Assembly (NCBI RefSeq): GCF_003355515.1
Contig: NZ_CP031367.1
Span: 434,001 to 498,000, forward strand
DNA from: Aliarcobacter trophiarum LMG 25534
GTDB lineage: Bacteria; Campylobacterota; Campylobacteria; Campylobacterales; Arcobacteraceae
Length of the DNA: 64,000 nt
Reading direction: 5' to 3'
The translations under genes were made by a program, and so were the position numbers. The notes under the pieces are model-generated. The model ran no database searches and had not been told where the DNA came from. It was given only the letters and a program-made list of their open reading frames with translations. Shown in pieces: positions 36,210 through 45,555 of the stretch (position 1 is its first letter; the number at the start of each line of letters is the position of its first letter).

Positions 36210-37844
36210 CTATTTGTTTTCTACTCTTATTTGATTATTTTTTTCATCAAATATTATTTTAAGATACCCTGCTAGTCCTGATATGTCATTCCCTAGTACC
36301 CAAAAGTCCTCTTTTTTATTAAATGTACTATATTTTGTCTCATATCCTAAAAGTTTTGATATAAGATTTGATATTTGATAGTGGGAAATATATGGAAAAT
36401 CTCCAAAAGAGTTCCTTAAATTTTTTGCATTATTTAGAGTATATATAAAAAATGGAACTTGATAAATCTCTTTAAAGTTTAGATTTCCATGTATAAAGCT
36501 TTTGTTTTCAATATTTGTAGCATGATCTGAAGTAAATATTATATATGTTGGCTTAGATGTTTTGCTTTTAATTTTATTTATAATGCTTTCTATAATAAAA
36601 TCAGTGTATCTAATAGCATTCATATAATCTATTGAAGTTTGATTAAGAGAGATATCATTTTTTAATAAATCTTTTGAGAAATATTCAAACTCTTTTGGAT
36701 AATTTTCATAAAAAGGAGAGTGAGATGAACGTTGATGCAAGATTACAAAGCTTTTTTTTGAAAAATCTATCTGATCTAGTTTATCAACTAAAAAACTATC
36801 ATATGGATTTTTATTTGCATCGTTAGTAATAGAACTTCCATCCTCCAAAAAATCTATTGAACTTGGGCATATATAACTTTTTATCCCTTTTAGTGAACTA
36901 GAAGATTGTGTACTATAAAAATATGTTTTAAAATTATTCTCTTTTGCCATCTTAAATAAGCAAGTATTTCTTGACAATATTTGAGGTGTTCCATCTGGTT
37001 TTTGTAGCATATTAAAAAAGCTCCCTAAAGATACCATCGTAAAAACTGAAGATGAGATAGCACTTTGATAATAGAAGTTTGTATCATTTCTTAAATTATT
37101 TAGAAAAGGTGTTGTTTCGTATGAATAATCATACAGACTCATAAAGTCTTTGTGTAAAGATTCACCCATAATTACAACTATATTTATATCTTTATCTTCT
37201 ACTATAGAAGGGGTCTTAATGATATCTTGCTCTAAGCCACTATTTGCAAATAGTTTTTTAGGAAGTATGATACCTGTTAAATTTCCTAATGCAAAGATTG
37301 TATTTTTTATAGGATTGTGCTCAAAATTTGGCTTACTGTGTCTATACGGTTGGTTTTTTATATATAGTTCAATTGGAGTATAGATTAACATTAAAATAAA
37401 TAGAGGAAGAAAATATGGGATAGTTTTCCTATTTTTAAATTTTGAAATTAATATAAAAATAGAAATGATTGCAAAAATAACCAATATTGTTGGAAAAATA
37501 ACAATATGTAATACACTTTTAAAAGTACCTATTACTTCATTGAATTCTGTAAAAAAGAGCATAAACTCTAGTGGAAAAATCCATGTACCATAAAAAGAGA
37601 AATGAACAAGCTGAAACCATACAAAAATTATTAGAATAGAGTAAATTATAAAAATTGCTCTTTTACTAACTATAGAAACTACTATTAGATGTATGATAAG
37701 TTGATCAAAAAAACTTTTGAATGTAAGATTGAAAATTAAAATATCATTAAATATTCTATAAAATTGTTCAATTGATATGAATATTAGATTGATAATAAGA
37801 GCTAAAACAATATTGTATTTAAATTGCTTAAAAAAATTACTCAT
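36210..37844 (-). CDS. Phosphoethanolamine transferase-like membrane sulfatase (copy 1)
   Basis: A 544-residue protein: five N-terminal membrane helices, then a periplasmic sulfatase-fold domain from about residue 220 (IVVIMGESLHKDFMSLYDY). The nucleophile Thr is probably in VFTMVSLGSFF and later metal ligands are in TSDHATN. Such enzymes transfer phosphoethanolamine (or glycerol phosphate) from phospholipid to lipid A or core sugar. It is a close paralog of the gene at 46560-48200, sharing most of the N-terminal membrane region and the catalytic blocks. Target unknown. Confidence 0.8.
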   Translation of the reverse strand: MSNFFKQFKYNIVLALIINLIFISIEQFYRIFNDILIFNLTFKSFFDQLIIHLIVVSIVSKRAIFIIYSILIIFVWFQLVHFSFYGTWIFPLEFMLFFTEFNEVIGTFKSVLHIVIFPTILVIFAIISIFILISKFKNRKTIPYFLPLFILMLIYTPIELYIKNQPYRHSKPNFEHNPIKNTIFALGNLTGIILPKKLFANSGLEQDIIKTPSIVEDKDINIVVIMGESLHKDFMSLYDYSYETTPFLNNLRNDTNFYYQSAISSSVFTMVSLGSFFNMLQKPDGTPQILSRNTCLFKMAKENNFKTYFYSTQSSSSLKGIKSYICPSSIDFLEDGSSITNDANKNPYDSFLVDKLDQIDFSKKSFVILHQRSSHSPFYENYPKEFEYFSKDLLKNDISLNQTSIDYMNAIRYTDFIIESIINKIKSKTSKPTYIIFTSDHATNIENKSFIHGNLNFKEIYQVPFFIYTLNNAKNLRNSFGDFPYISHYQISNLISKLLGYETKYSTFNKKEDFWVLGNDISGLAGYLKIIFDEKNNQIRVENK

Positions 37845-37992
37845 AGCTATATTTCCTAGATATTGATTAAAACTAGTATTATATAAATATTGTGCTTTTA
37901 TAACTATTATTTATTAAAGTTTAAACTAAATATATAATTAATTTAGCTAAAATTTTTAGTAATTTTTTGTTAAGTTAAAAAGTAAAAAAAAG

Positions 37993-38464
37993 GATAGATA
38001 TACTATTGAACTAGGTGATAGTAGATTAATTGTAAAAGGCAATTAAATAACAACATATTTTTATCATGAAGATAATAATAATTTAATAAAAATAGATTAT
38101 AAAAAAAGTAAAAAATTCAATTAAACAAAAGAGAGTATAAAATTGTATAAGCTTTTGAGAAATAGGCTTTACAAGTTTCTTATTTACTAAAATATTATGA
38201 TGTTATAGCTATTTTTGGGTAAAGGTTAAGTTCTTGAATTAATAAGAGATTATGTTGGAAATATATCTCAGACATTAAAATACTTAATAGCAGAAAAAGG
38301 AGAATCAAGTTGAATTTGTTTTGATAGATGGATTAGGAAAGAATAGCTGGTTTATATTTCCAACTATTTTCAAAGATTATTTATAAAAAAAGACAGTTAT
38401 AATATGGAACAAGTTTTATAGAAAACATATAAAAGAATATGAGATAAAGGAAGTAGTTAAATGA
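37993..38464 (+). pseudogene. Decayed YrbL-family (kinase-like) gene
   Basis: Read in shifting frames this stretch matches the two YrbL-like proteins at 51418 and 52026. Its start reads IELGDSRLIVKG then YFYHEDNNNLIKI (compare YIHPLDSTKVIKV), and its end EFVLIDGLGKNSWF then WNKFYRKHIKEYE. Several stops (TAA, TGA) and at least two frame changes break it. A GAAAAGGA-like ribosome binding site is kept upstream, and the final TGA overlaps the rmlA ATG as ATGA, a relic of coupling. It fills most of the 616-bp gap 37845-38460; the rest is AT-rich promoter-like sequence. Confidence 0.65.
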
Positions 38465-39336
38465 AAGGAATAATATTAGCAGGAGGAAGTGGAACAAGAC
38501 TTTATCCAGTAACAAGAAGTATAAGTAAACAACTACTTCCAATATATGATAAACCAATGATTTACTATCCATTATCTGTGTTAATGTTAGCAGGTATAAA
38601 AGAGATACTTATTATTTCAACACCAGAAGATTTACCAAGGTTTGAAGAGCTTTTGAAAGATGGGAGTGATTGGGGAATTAAGCTATCTTATAAAGTTCAA
38701 CCGAGTCCAGATGGATTGGCTCAAGCATTTATCTTAGGAGAAGAGTTTATAGGAAATGACAGTGTTTGTTTGATTTTAGGAGACAATATTTTTTTTGGAC
38801 ATGGATTTTCTGATAGTTTAAAAGTGGCTTCAAAGCTAAAAGATGGTGCTTTAGTTTTTGGATATAGTGTAAAAGATCCAGAGAGATTTGGTGTAGTTGA
38901 GTTTGATAAAGAGTTCAAAGTTTTAAGTATAGAAGAGAAACCAAATAAACCAAAATCAAACTTTGCAGTTACTGGATTATACTTTTATGATAATGATGTA
39001 GTAGAAATAGCAAAAAATATAAAACCAAGCCAGAGAGGAGAACTTGAAATTACAAGTGTAAATCAAGAATACCTAAAAAGAGATAAACTAAAAGTAGAAC
39101 TTCTTGGTCGTGGATTTGCATGGCTAGATACTGGTACTCATGATAGCTTAATTGAAGCTGGACAATTTGTACAGACAATAGAGCATAGACAAGGATACAA
39201 AATAGCTTGTTTAGAAGAAATTGCATATAGAAACGGTTGGATAAATAAAGAAAAAATTCTTGAAATCGCAAAACCATTAGCCAAAAATGGATATGGACAA
39301 TATCTTTTTGAGCTTGTGAAGGAAACAGATGTTTAA
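38461..39336 (+). CDS. rmlA: Glucose-1-phosphate thymidylyltransferase
   Basis: A 291-residue enzyme joining dTTP and glucose 1-phosphate to dTDP-glucose. It begins with the nucleotide-binding [16 protein letters not shown] and has the usual [10 protein letters not shown] and GDNIFFGHG segments. It is the first gene of the sugar-nucleotide set here and overlaps rmlB by 8 bp. Since rmlC and rmlD are absent, the product is not rhamnose. Confidence 0.95.
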   Translation: MKGIILAGGSGTRLYPVTRSISKQLLPIYDKPMIYYPLSVLMLAGIKEILIISTPEDLPRFEELLKDGSDWGIKLSYKVQPSPDGLAQAFILGEEFIGNDSVCLILGDNIFFGHGFSDSLKVASKLKDGALVFGYSVKDPERFGVVEFDKEFKVLSIEEKPNKPKSNFAVTGLYFYDNDVVEIAKNIKPSQRGELEITSVNQEYLKRDKLKVELLGRGFAWLDTGTHDSLIEAGQFVQTIEHRQGYKIACLEEIAYRNGWINKEKILEIAKPLAKNGYGQYLFELVKETDV

Positions 39337-40366
39337 TAATAAGAATAAAACAATCCTTGTAACAGGATGTGCTGGATTTATAGGTAGTAACTTTGTACCA
39401 TATTTTTTAGATAAATATAAAAACTATAATATCGTAAATATTGATTTACTTACATATGCAGGAGATTTAGAAAATCTTAAAGAGTGTGAGAATAATACAA
39501 ATTATAAATTTATAAAGGGTGATATTTGTAATAGAGAACTTGTAGAGTTTATTTTTAATGAATATGATATACAAGGAGTAATTCACTTTGCAGCTGAATC
39601 TCATGTAGATAACTCTATTAAAAACCCAGGTGTATTTGTTCAAACAAATGTAAATGGAACATTTACTTTAATTGATGTAGCTTATAAATATTGGATGAGT
39701 AAACCATTTACTTATAAAGATAAATATAAAGATTGTAGATTTCATCATATAAGTACAGATGAAGTATATGGAACACTTTCAGATGACCCAAAAGATCTAT
39801 TTACTGAAACAACTCCATATGCTCCAAATTCTCCATATTCAGCTTCAAAAGCATCAAGTGATATGATAGTAAGAAGCTACCAAGAGACTTATGGATTAAA
39901 TACAGTTATTACAAATTGCTCAAATAATTATGGACCAAAACAACATGATGAAAAACTAATTCCTACAATAATAAGAAATGCTCTAAAACAAAATCCAATT
40001 CCAATATATGGTGATGGAAGAAATATAAGAGATTGGTTATATGTACTTGATCACTGTAAAGGTATAGATTTGGTTTACCATGAAGGTAAAGAGGCAAATG
40101 TATATAATATTGGTGGAAGAAATGAAAGAACAAACCTTCAAATAGTTGATAGAATTACAACAATTTTAGATAAAGAAGCTCCAATACGAAATTTTTCATA
40201 TAAAAGTCTAATAACATTTATAGAAGATAGAGCTGGACATGATAGAAGATATGCAATAGACGCAACAAAACTAGAAAATGAACTAGGATGGAAAGCTGAT
40301 GAGAATTTTGATACTGGTATAGTAAAAACTATTGAGTGGTATTTAAATAAATATGGGATTAAATAG
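39329..40366 (+). CDS. rmlB: dTDP-glucose 4,6-dehydratase
   Basis: A 345-residue short-chain dehydrogenase making dTDP-4-keto-6-deoxyglucose. It has the NAD loop [11 protein letters not shown], the catalytic region STDEVYG, and YSASKASSD with Tyr and Lys. Full length. It overlaps rmlA and is directly followed (no gap) by the aminotransferase, its likely next step. Confidence 0.95.
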   Translation: MFNNKNKTILVTGCAGFIGSNFVPYFLDKYKNYNIVNIDLLTYAGDLENLKECENNTNYKFIKGDICNRELVEFIFNEYDIQGVIHFAAESHVDNSIKNPGVFVQTNVNGTFTLIDVAYKYWMSKPFTYKDKYKDCRFHHISTDEVYGTLSDDPKDLFTETTPYAPNSPYSASKASSDMIVRSYQETYGLNTVITNCSNNYGPKQHDEKLIPTIIRNALKQNPIPIYGDGRNIRDWLYVLDHCKGIDLVYHEGKEANVYNIGGRNERTNLQIVDRITTILDKEAPIRNFSYKSLITFIEDRAGHDRRYAIDATKLENELGWKADENFDTGIVKTIEWYLNKYGIK

Positions 40367-41431
40367 ATGATAAATGTAACAAAATCATATCTTCCAAGTA
40401 TAGAAAGATATAAAAGCTATATTGATGATATATACAAAAATGGATGGCTAACAAATCAAGGACCACTAGTACAAGAACTTGAAACTAGACTAAAAGAGTA
40501 TCTAGGAGTTAAAAATATTATTTTAGTATCGAATGGTACAATAGCTCTTGATATTGCCTATAAAGTACTTGAATTAAAAGGAGAGGTGATAACTACGCCA
40601 TTTTCATTTGTAGCAACTACAAGTTCTCTTATGATAGGTGGATTAAAACCAATATTTGCAGATATAGATGAAAAAAGTTTTAATCTAAATCCAAATAATG
40701 TAGAAAGTTTAATTACAAAAGATACAAGCGCTATTTTGCCTGTGCATGTTTTTGGTAATTCATGTGAAGTTGAAAAAATAGAGCAAATAGCGAAAAAATA
40801 CAAATTAAAGGTAATCTATGATGCAGCACATGCTTTTGATGTAAAATATAAAGAAAAATCTGTTTTAAACTATGGAGATATTTCAACTATTAGTTTTCAT
40901 GCTACAAAACTTTTTCATACTATCGAAGGTGGAGCAATAATCACGAATGATGATGAACTGGCATCTAAGATAAGATATTTTATAAATTTTGGTATAAAAA
41001 ATGCTCAAGAAATACCATATGTTGGTACAAATGCTAAAATGAATGAGTTTGAAGCTGCAATGGGGCTTTGTGTTTTAGATGATATAGAAGAGATAAAAGA
41101 AACAAGAAAAATTGTAATAGAAACTTATAGAAAAGGGTTAAAGAACTTAGTAGAGTTTCAAGAACAAAATAAGAATGCTACAGAAAATTATAGCTATATG
41201 CCGGTTGTTTTTAAAAGTGAAGATGAACTCTTAAAGGTACAAAAAGCCTTAAATGAAAAAGAGATATATCCTAGAAGATATTTTTATCCATCATTAGATA
41301 CTTTGGATTATATAGAGCCAAAGCAAGAGTGTAAAATATCAAGAGATATAAGCAAAAGAATACTTTGTTTGCCACTTTTTGTTGGTTTAGAAGAAGATAA
41401 TATAAAAAAGATTTTAGAAATAATTAAATAA
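40367..41431 (+). CDS. DegT/DnrJ/EryC1-family sugar aminotransferase
   Basis: A 354-residue PLP enzyme with the Schiff-base lysine in SFHATKLFHTIEGG (about residue 183) and GWLTNQGP near the start. It probably aminates dTDP-4-keto-6-deoxyglucose made by the two genes before it, giving dTDP-4-amino-4,6-dideoxyglucose (VioA/DesI-like) or, after isomerisation elsewhere, a 3-amino sugar. No acyltransferase, isomerase or epimerase lies beside it, so the simplest product is the 4-amino sugar. Specificity is inferred. Confidence 0.85.
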   Translation: MINVTKSYLPSIERYKSYIDDIYKNGWLTNQGPLVQELETRLKEYLGVKNIILVSNGTIALDIAYKVLELKGEVITTPFSFVATTSSLMIGGLKPIFADIDEKSFNLNPNNVESLITKDTSAILPVHVFGNSCEVEKIEQIAKKYKLKVIYDAAHAFDVKYKEKSVLNYGDISTISFHATKLFHTIEGGAIITNDDELASKIRYFINFGIKNAQEIPYVGTNAKMNEFEAAMGLCVLDDIEEIKETRKIVIETYRKGLKNLVEFQEQNKNATENYSYMPVVFKSEDELLKVQKALNEKEIYPRRYFYPSLDTLDYIEPKQECKISRDISKRILCLPLFVGLEEDNIKKILEIIK

Positions 41432-41446
41432 TTGGGTAAAGTAAAA

Positions 41447-42763
41447 ATGAAGAGTAATATATATCAATTACAAAAAAAATATATTAATAAAATATTAACA
41501 AAAGTGAAAAATAAAACTACCAAAAAGTGGGGGAAACAATTAATCTTTAAAAAAATGACTTTAAACCATAAAAAATTATTAGAAAGACTCAAAAATAAAG
41601 AAAAAATAAGAGTTGTTTTTTTAGTTCTATATAAAACTATGTGGAAAGTAGATACAATATTTAAAAAAATGCAAGATGATCCCCTCTTTGAACCAATTAT
41701 TCTTGTTTGTCCAGATAAATCTTATGGAGAAGAACAAATGTTTAAAGATATGGATGAAACATTTCAATACTTCAAAGATTTAAAATACAACACATTCTAT
41801 TCATACAAGAAAGAAGAAAACAGATGGCTTTTATTAGAAGAGCTAAACCCTGATATTATATTCTTTACAAGACCACATAATCTTACAAAAGAAGAGTATT
41901 ATGAAAAAGCGTATTTAAATTATTTAACATGTTATGTCCCATATCACCATGAAGTAGGTGATTATGGAGATAATATTTCGCAATATAATCAGAATTTTCA
42001 CAATGCTATGTGGAAGATATTTGTTTCTCATACTTGTTCTAAAAATACCTTTGAAAAGTATTCAGTTTGTAAAGGTAAAAATGTTTTGGACACAGGTTAT
42101 CCAATGATGGAAGAACTATTAATTAAAAAAGAGGATAAAAACTACACAAATATTTGGAAACATAAAGATTATAGGATTAAAATAATTTTTGCTCCACATC
42201 ATACTATTGATTCTGAAGAGTTGCCTTATTCAAACTTTCTAGATTATCATGAAAAGTTTAGAGAATTAGCTATAGAGTTAAAAGATAAGGTCATTTGGAG
42301 TTTTAAACCGCATCCTCTTTTAAGATTAAAATTAAATAATCACCAATATTGGGGTAAAGAAAAAACTGATGAGTATTTCTCTTTTTGGCAAGAATCTGAG
42401 TTTAGCCAGTTAGATGAAGGTGATTATGTAGATCTTTTCTTATCTTCTGATGCAATGATTCACGATAGTGGTTCATTTTTAGCTGAATATTTATATCTAC
42501 AAAAACCTGTAATGTATATTAAAAGGGACAAAAATAATCATTTTAATCAATTTGGACAAGATATTCTAAAAGTAATTAATGTAGCAAAAAATTTTGATGA
42601 TATTAGAAATTTTGTTTATAAGCTAATAGAAAATAAAGATAATTTAATAAATCCTAATCAAAACTCTTTTTTTAATACTAAAATAGGAATATATTTTAAA
42701 GATAAATACCCTTCAGATAGAATAATTGAAAATATAAAAAATAGTATAAAAGGTTTAAAATGA
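41447..42763 (+). CDS. CDP-glycerol glycerophosphotransferase-like protein (TagB/TagF family)
   Basis: A protein of about 438 residues; the ATG at 41447 is preferred over the in-frame TTG at 41432, though neither has a strong ribosome binding site. The C-terminal part has FAPHHTI, SFKPHPLL and the family's DLFLSSDAMIHDSGSF with EYLYLQKPVMYI. Family members transfer glycerol phosphate from CDP-glycerol in teichoic acid synthesis; in Gram-negatives they build glycerol-phosphate O-chains or capsules. The cytidylyltransferase immediately after it (4-bp overlap) supplies the donor. The basic N-terminus suggests membrane-surface binding. Confidence 0.8.
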   Translation: MKSNIYQLQKKYINKILTKVKNKTTKKWGKQLIFKKMTLNHKKLLERLKNKEKIRVVFLVLYKTMWKVDTIFKKMQDDPLFEPIILVCPDKSYGEEQMFKDMDETFQYFKDLKYNTFYSYKKEENRWLLLEELNPDIIFFTRPHNLTKEEYYEKAYLNYLTCYVPYHHEVGDYGDNISQYNQNFHNAMWKIFVSHTCSKNTFEKYSVCKGKNVLDTGYPMMEELLIKKEDKNYTNIWKHKDYRIKIIFAPHHTIDSEELPYSNFLDYHEKFRELAIELKDKVIWSFKPHPLLRLKLNNHQYWGKEKTDEYFSFWQESEFSQLDEGDYVDLFLSSDAMIHDSGSFLAEYLYLQKPVMYIKRDKNNHFNQFGQDILKVINVAKNFDDIRNFVYKLIENKDNLINPNQNSFFNTKIGIYFKDKYPSDRIIENIKNSIKGLK

Positions 42764-43158
42764 AAAGAGTAATAACATACGGAACATTTGATTTATTGCA
42801 CTATGGGCATATTAATCTATTAAAAAGAGCAAAAGCAAATGGTGATTATTTGATAGTTGCTTTATCTACAGATGAGTTTAATAAAAAAGATAAAAATAAA
42901 ATTTGTTACTTTGAATATGAAAAGAGAAAAGCTCTTTTAGAAGCTATCAGATATGTTGACTTAGTTATTCCGGAAGAAAACTGGAAACAAAAAGCTGAAG
43001 ATATTAAGTTATATAAAATTGATACCTTTATTATGGGAGATGATTGGAAAGGAAAATTTGATTATTTAGGTGAATATTGTGAAGTAAAATATCTTGAGAG
43101 AACACCAGAAATTTCTACTACAAAGATAAAAGAAGAGCTAAAAAATGATAAAATATAG
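42760..43158 (+). CDS. tagD: Glycerol-3-phosphate cytidylyltransferase (TagD-like)
   Basis: A 132-residue nucleotidyltransferase with the HxGH motif in YGTFDLLHYGHINLL and the C-terminal RTPEISTTKIK that marks TagD/GCT enzymes. It makes CDP-glycerol from CTP and glycerol 3-phosphate, the donor for the TagF-like enzyme upstream. Length equals that of Bacillus TagD. It overlaps both neighbours (4 and 14 bp). Confidence 0.9.
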   Translation: MKRVITYGTFDLLHYGHINLLKRAKANGDYLIVALSTDEFNKKDKNKICYFEYEKRKALLEAIRYVDLVIPEENWKQKAEDIKLYKIDTFIMGDDWKGKFDYLGEYCEVKYLERTPEISTTKIKEELKNDKI

Positions 43159-44488
43159 TATATTTAATGATAAATATAATTACATAAAAAATAATGCAAC
43201 TTTATATGGAAATCATCTTTTAGTTGTTTATGCTTTTGTTTCCCCTATGTATAATAGATCCGTTAGTGCAGTTATATTTTTGCTTTTATTATTATTTATA
43301 ATTAGAGGAGACTATAAAAAATATCTTTTAGAAGCTTTCTCAAATAAAATAATTCAAGCTTTAGTATTTTTTGTCTTAGTTAATTATATTTGGTTAATAG
43401 GCAGTGATGATGAAGAGATGGCAGATATTATTTTATCAAATATGAAATATTATTTATACCCCATATTAATTTTATCATTTGTTGATAAAAAATTTGCTTT
43501 TAGAATTATATACGCTTTTATTATAGGGATGCTTGTAAGCGAATTTATTTCATATATGATATATTTTGACATTTTTCCACATAAATTAGAACTATTTAGT
43601 AAAATAATCTATGAAATTCAAGAAATAGGCAATCCAACACCATTTTTAGATCATTATTTTTATAATACTCTATTATCTATTGTTGTCTCTATACTTTTGT
43701 ACAATTTATTAGTAAATAAAAATAGTATATACATGAAGTTTATCTCAATATTTTTTATAACTACAGCATCTATAAATATTATCTTAATTGGTGGAAGGAT
43801 TGGTTACGTAATCTATGCTATTTTAATTTTAAGCACTCTATTTTTTATATATAAAAAGAAATTTTTTTATATGGCTTTACCAATGGCTATAGTTTTGATT
43901 TCAAGTTTTTTCTATTTTTCTTACCAAAATGGTGGATTATTTAAGGATAGAATAGATCAAGCTTTTAATGATAAAGTAAAACTTATGCAAGAAAAACCAA
44001 ATTATGATACTTCCATTGGTGCTAGAATTGGAATGTGGATTTATAGTATAGATGTGATAAAAGATAATTTCTTATTTGGTGTTGGAACAGGCGATTTTAA
44101 AGTTGAAATGCTAGAAAAAACACCTGAAGAACATAAATTTTTATCAAAATATCAACAACCACATAATGAATACATAAAACATTTTGTACAGTTTGGGATT
44201 ATTGGCTTTATAGTTTTTCTCAATATTTTTTATCAAATATTTAGAACAAAAAATGATAATAAAGATATGGAGATATATCTGTATATCTTTGGTATAGCTT
44301 TGATGTTTATGATAACTACAAATCAACTATTAAAACCAATTTTATTAGTATTTATTTTATTATTATCGGTTGCCAGTGTTAAAACTGAGTTTTTAGAAGA
44401 AAAATATCTAAAGTTAGATAAAAAAATATTGTTTTTTTATATAATAGCTTCAATAATAGCTATTTTAATAGATATAGCTCAAAGATAG
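43145..44488 (+). CDS. O-antigen ligase/polymerase family protein
   Basis: A 447-residue protein with about 12 membrane helices. The large periplasmic loop contains ARIGMWIYSIDVI, FGVGTGDFK and the conserved PHNEYIKHFVQFG, as in WaaL/Wzy_C. It likely joins a lipid-linked glycan to the LOS core; a Wzy-like polymerase is the alternative. Its position in the glycerol-phosphate and amino-sugar cassette fits ligation of that outer chain. It overlaps tagD by 14 bp. Confidence 0.85.
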   Translation: MIKYSIFNDKYNYIKNNATLYGNHLLVVYAFVSPMYNRSVSAVIFLLLLLFIIRGDYKKYLLEAFSNKIIQALVFFVLVNYIWLIGSDDEEMADIILSNMKYYLYPILILSFVDKKFAFRIIYAFIIGMLVSEFISYMIYFDIFPHKLELFSKIIYEIQEIGNPTPFLDHYFYNTLLSIVVSILLYNLLVNKNSIYMKFISIFFITTASINIILIGGRIGYVIYAILILSTLFFIYKKKFFYMALPMAIVLISSFFYFSYQNGGLFKDRIDQAFNDKVKLMQEKPNYDTSIGARIGMWIYSIDVIKDNFLFGVGTGDFKVEMLEKTPEEHKFLSKYQQPHNEYIKHFVQFGIIGFIVFLNIFYQIFRTKNDNKDMEIYLYIFGIALMFMITTNQLLKPILLVFILLLSVASVKTEFLEEKYLKLDKKILFFYIIASIIAILIDIAQR

Positions 44489-44512
44489 AGTATTTAATTC
44501 TTTAAACACTCT
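44487..44512. terminator. Imperfect inverted repeat between convergent genes
   Basis: AGAGT and ACTCT flank TTTAA and TTAAA arms with one mismatch, giving a hairpin across the ends of the ligase gene and the convergent glycosyltransferase gene. T-runs after the stem are weak. A bidirectional terminator is likely by position only. Confidence 0.35.
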
Positions 44513-45554
44513 GTAAAATCTCTCTCATTTTCTCAAACTGTGTAGAGAGATCATACTCTTTATCTGCTTTTTCTTGTGCAGCAAGTGCAAGTTTACTTCT
44601 TAAGTTTTCATCTTCATATATGAGTTTTAGTTTTTTATATAAATCATCACTATCCATAGTTTTAAAATGAAGTCCAGTTTGCATATGTGTAATACTCTCA
44701 AGTGGTCCACCACTATCGCTTCCTAGTACACAAGTGCCACATCTCATAGCATCCATTATAGCCATACCAAAAGTCTCATTATCTGTTGCAAGTACAAAAC
44801 AGTTGCTTATTTGTATATAGCTATTTGCTATTTTAGAAAATCCTGTAAAAATATCTTTTGTATATTTTTTTACTAAATTATCATAGTACTCTTTATTATT
44901 TGCAGGTCCTACTATTATTGCTTTGGCATTTATTCCATTTTCTCTTAATTTTTGAACAGCTTCCAGAACTATATGAGTACCTTTTGTAAACTCTACTCTA
45001 GCAACATTGCATACTAAAAACTCATCTCCTAAAGAGTGTTTATTTTTTAGTTCTATTTTAGTTTTTTCATCAATAATGTATGGTTTATCAACACCACTAT
45101 ACCAAGTGACGATATTTGGTCGTATATCAGCTGGTATAAACTTATGAAGTTGCTCACTAACTTTTGCAGATATTCCAACAATTGTAGAGATATTCTTATA
45201 TAAAAACTTATGATAAAAATCATCTTTAAATCTAGTCATATGCATATTTCTAGTTTGTACTACTTTTGGTTTCTTCTTTGAAAATAGTTTTGCTAAAATA
45301 ACCACTGGAATATCTTTTGTCCAGTTTATATGTACTACATCTATGTTATGTTCGTCTATAACTTTTGCTAGTTTAAAAAAACTGTATCTTTTCATCTCAA
45401 AAAATGGAATATTCTCTTCAATAAACATCTCTTTTAGTTTTGACTTCTTATTGATAACAGCTTTTAATCCTAGAGCTTTAGTTAAATCCTTCATATGCAG
45501 TTCTAAGCCACCAAAACTAGGAGAAAAGCAAACTTCTAAAATATTCTTTTTCAT
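44502..45554 (-). CDS. Glycosyltransferase family 4
   Basis: A protein of about 350 residues starting at the ATG at 45554 (MKKNILEVCFSPSFGGLELHM). The upstream in-frame TTG at 45581 would overlap the previous gene by 26 bp and is less likely. GT-B features: the N-terminal GG loop, NVARVEFTKGTHIVLEA, and the C-terminal DNETFGMAIMDAMRCG and VLGSDSGGP nucleotide-sugar site. Sugar specificity cannot be read. It is part of a three-gene minus-strand unit with a GT2 and a phosphoethanolamine-transferase-like gene. Confidence 0.85.
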   Translation of the reverse strand: MKKNILEVCFSPSFGGLELHMKDLTKALGLKAVINKKSKLKEMFIEENIPFFEMKRYSFFKLAKVIDEHNIDVVHINWTKDIPVVILAKLFSKKKPKVVQTRNMHMTRFKDDFYHKFLYKNISTIVGISAKVSEQLHKFIPADIRPNIVTWYSGVDKPYIIDEKTKIELKNKHSLGDEFLVCNVARVEFTKGTHIVLEAVQKLRENGINAKAIIVGPANNKEYYDNLVKKYTKDIFTGFSKIANSYIQISNCFVLATDNETFGMAIMDAMRCGTCVLGSDSGGPLESITHMQTGLHFKTMDSDDLYKKLKLIYEDENLRSKLALAAQEKADKEYDLSTQFEKMREILQSV

Positions 45555-45555
45555 A

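Noticed and set aside
38461-40366. A dTDP-rhamnose pathway
   Set aside because: Only rmlA and rmlB are present; an aminotransferase follows instead of rmlC and rmlD.
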